Shown here: piece by piece, positions 7,724 through 9,125 of the stretch | How positions within the stretch are numbered: the first letter of the stretch is position 1 | Layout of the letters: the number at the start of each line of letters is the position of its first letter | Source of the DNA: CAMDHY01 sp943372725 | GTDB taxonomy: Bacteria; Pseudomonadota; Alphaproteobacteria; Rhizobiales; Segnochrobactraceae | DNA: 9,125 nucleotides | NCBI GenBank assembly: GCA_943372725.1 | Contig: CALRZT010000202.1 | Coordinates: 1 to 9,125, forward strand | Direction of reading: 5' to 3' | Program-made: the position numbers and the translations under genes | The notes under the pieces: generated by a model | Told to the model about the DNA's origin: nothing | The model's database searches: none | The model's input: only the letters and a program-made list of their open reading frames with translations

Positions 7724-7757
7724 GGATGGCCCTTCGGCCTCCTCCGGGGGGCCTTCC
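7724..7757 (+). promoter_or_regulatory. Hairpin over the ribosome-binding site of the exported hydrolase
   Basis: Two competing stems end at the start codon. GGATGGCCC (7724-7732) can pair with GGGCCTTCC (7749-7757) with one mismatch. More compactly, GGCCTCC (7736-7742) pairs with GGGGGCC (7747-7753) across a four-base loop, with one G-T pair. Both would bury the G-run (7746-7751) that is the only Shine-Dalgarno candidate before the ATG at 7758. A translational brake is plausible but inferred. There is no T-tract, so it is not a typical terminator for pccB. Confidence 0.4.
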
Positions 7758-9113
7758 ATGACTGTCATCACCTTGCCGAGGCGCGCCGTGCTCGCGGCCG
7801 CGGCGTTTCTCGCCGTGTCGCTCTCCACCGTCGCCGGCGGGCCCGGCCTCGCGGCCGCTGACGACGACAAGACCCCGATCGTCTTCGTGCACGGCAACGG
7901 CGACACGCCGGCCGCCTGGATGGTGACGATGTGGCGGTGGGAGACCAACGGCTGGCCGCGCGACCGGCTGTTCGCCGCGAACCTCTCCTACCCGACCGCG
8001 CCGTTCATGGAGGACCTGCCGCAGCCGGGCACCTCCACCACCGCGGAGCAGGAGCGGGCGCTGTCCGACTTCGTCGATGACGTGCTGAAAGAGACGGGGG
8101 CGAAGAAGATCGCCCTCGTCGGCAACTCGCGCGGCGCCAACACCATCCGCAACTTCGTCAAGAACGGCGGCGGTGCGAAGTCCGTCTCGCACGTCGTGCT
8201 CGGCGGCGGCGTCAACCACGGCGCCTTCAACTGGGGCAAGCTCATCGATTCGGCCGAGTTCAACGGCGGCGGCCGCTTCATGTCGCAGCTGAACGCGGGG
8301 CCGGACGAAGTCGTCGACGGCGTGAAGTTCCTGACCATGCGCTCCGACCGCTTCGACAAGTACGCCCAGCCGGACGGGCGCTTCCTCGTCAACGACAAGA
8401 GCCTGCCGACCTTCGTCACCAGCGACGCGCCGGCGCTGAAGGGAGCGAAGAACCTCGTCTTCCCCGGCGCCGACCACCGCGAATCGGCGATGAGCCCGAG
8501 GGCCTTCGCCGCCGCCTTCGAGTTCGTCTCGGGCGACGCACCGAAGGACGACCGCATCGAACGGCAGGCGCAGCCGCGCCTCGACGGCATCGTCACCGGG
8601 CTGACCGCCGGGCTCTACGACAACCGGCCGGTGAAGGGCGCGAAGCTCAAGATCTACAGGGTGAGGTCCGGGACCGGCGAGCGCATCGGTGCCCCGGTGC
8701 ACCGGGCGACGACCGGCGGCGACGGGCGCTGGGGGCCGTTCGTCGCCGACGTCAAGACGAGCTACGAGTTCGAGGTGACGGTGGACGGGCAGCCGGTGAC
8801 GCACATCTACCGGGCGCCGTTCCAGCGCGGCTCGGACTATGTCTACCTGCGGCCGGCCGAGGTGGTGGAACGCCCGGACGACGGCGGCGTCGTCATACTG
8901 AGCCGCCCGTCGGGCTATTTCGGCATCCAGGACACGGTGCTGTTCGACGGCGAGCGGCCGGCGTTCTCGACCGAGGAGGTGCCGAACATCGTGGCGATCA
9001 CGGTGCGCACGCCGTTCGACAAGGCGGCGCACACCGCCCGCTTCCGCCAGCAGCAGATCGCCCTCTCCAGCTGGCCGAAGGGGCACGTGGCGATCGCGGA
9101 ATTCAACGACTGA
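7758..9113 (+). CDS. Exported alpha/beta-hydrolase (lipase/esterase type) with beta-rich C-terminal region
   Basis: A 451-residue protein starting with an export signal: LPRRAVL, a hydrophobic run (about residues 10-27) and a likely signal-peptidase site near A33/A34. The RR pair makes Tat export possible, but the motif is not canonical. The alpha/beta-hydrolase domain spans about 38-265. It has the oxyanion segment VFVHGNG (H45), nucleophile S124 in GNSRG, probable acid D197 in MRSDRFD and H240 in GADHRES. It ends in FEFVSGDAP and is followed from about residue 273 by roughly 180 residues of beta-strand-like sequence (LDGIVTGL..., VKGAKLKIYRV, YEFEVTVDG). That order recalls the Archaeoglobus fulgidus lipase AFL, whose C-terminal domain binds lipid; this is a resemblance from memory, not a search. 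The substrate is unknown and is probably an ester or lipid in the periplasm or outside. The ATG at 7758 is preferred over 7686 because it begins the signal peptide directly. Confidence 0.85.
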   Translation: MTVITLPRRAVLAAAAFLAVSLSTVAGGPGLAAADDDKTPIVFVHGNGDTPAAWMVTMWRWETNGWPRDRLFAANLSYPTAPFMEDLPQPGTSTTAEQERALSDFVDDVLKETGAKKIALVGNSRGANTIRNFVKNGGGAKSVSHVVLGGGVNHGAFNWGKLIDSAEFNGGGRFMSQLNAGPDEVVDGVKFLTMRSDRFDKYAQPDGRFLVNDKSLPTFVTSDAPALKGAKNLVFPGADHRESAMSPRAFAAAFEFVSGDAPKDDRIERQAQPRLDGIVTGLTAGLYDNRPVKGAKLKIYRVRSGTGERIGAPVHRATTGGDGRWGPFVADVKTSYEFEVTVDGQPVTHIYRAPFQRGSDYVYLRPAEVVERPDDGGVVILSRPSGYFGIQDTVLFDGERPAFSTEEVPNIVAITVRTPFDKAAHTARFRQQQIALSSWPKGHVAIAEFND

Positions 9114-9125
9114 GCCGCCTTCCCC

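Overview
The window looks like a chromosomal segment of a high-GC alphaproteobacterium, most likely Hyphomicrobiales (Rhizobiales). The pointers are strong G/C at third codon positions, an ATP12-family F1-ATPase assembly chaperone, a TlyA-type rRNA methyltransferase next to a RumA/TrmA-type RNA methyltransferase, a PccB-type carboxylase, and a large intergenic palindrome of a style common in that group. All genes I can support lie on the + strand. The long minus-strand reading frames are GC-driven shadows.

Layout. (1) 6-431: a VapC-like PIN-domain ribonuclease toxin. Its cognate antitoxin probably ends at the TGA at 4-6 and lies outside the window. (2) 496-2725: a tightly packed group of three genes. 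These are a 45-residue single-span membrane protein, tlyA (S4 + FtsJ-like 2'-O-methyltransferase), and a 4Fe-4S RNA m5U methyltransferase. Successive genes are joined by GTGA overlaps at 630-633 and 1439-1442. (3) 2726-2860: a 135-bp gap with a possible promoter and a GC-rich hairpin. (4) 2861-5802: a HAD-IA phosphatase, the ATP12 chaperone and a sulfotransferase, each joined to the next by an ATGA overlap. A second, paralogous sulfotransferase follows 43 bp later. (5) 5803-6111: 309 bp without a gene. It holds a 153-bp inverted-repeat element (5835-5987) and the leader of the next gene. (6) 6112-7644: the beta (carboxyltransferase) subunit of propionyl-CoA carboxylase. (7) 7758-9113: an exported alpha/beta-hydrolase (lipase/esterase type) with a large C-terminal beta-rich region, preceded by a hairpin that covers its probable ribosome-binding site.

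How the genes work together. The tlyA and m5U-methyltransferase pair is a plausible RNA-modification unit. HAD phosphatase followed by ATP12 is, as I recall, a familiar alphaproteobacterial order. The tandem sulfotransferases appended to it by translational coupling are the least expected part; they probably sulfate a carbohydrate or another small acceptor, but the sequence does not reveal which. I found no phage genes, transposase, CRISPR array or RNA gene. The best leads for something undescribed are the ATP12-coupled sulfotransferase pair, the small protein coupled to tlyA, and the exported two-part hydrolase.
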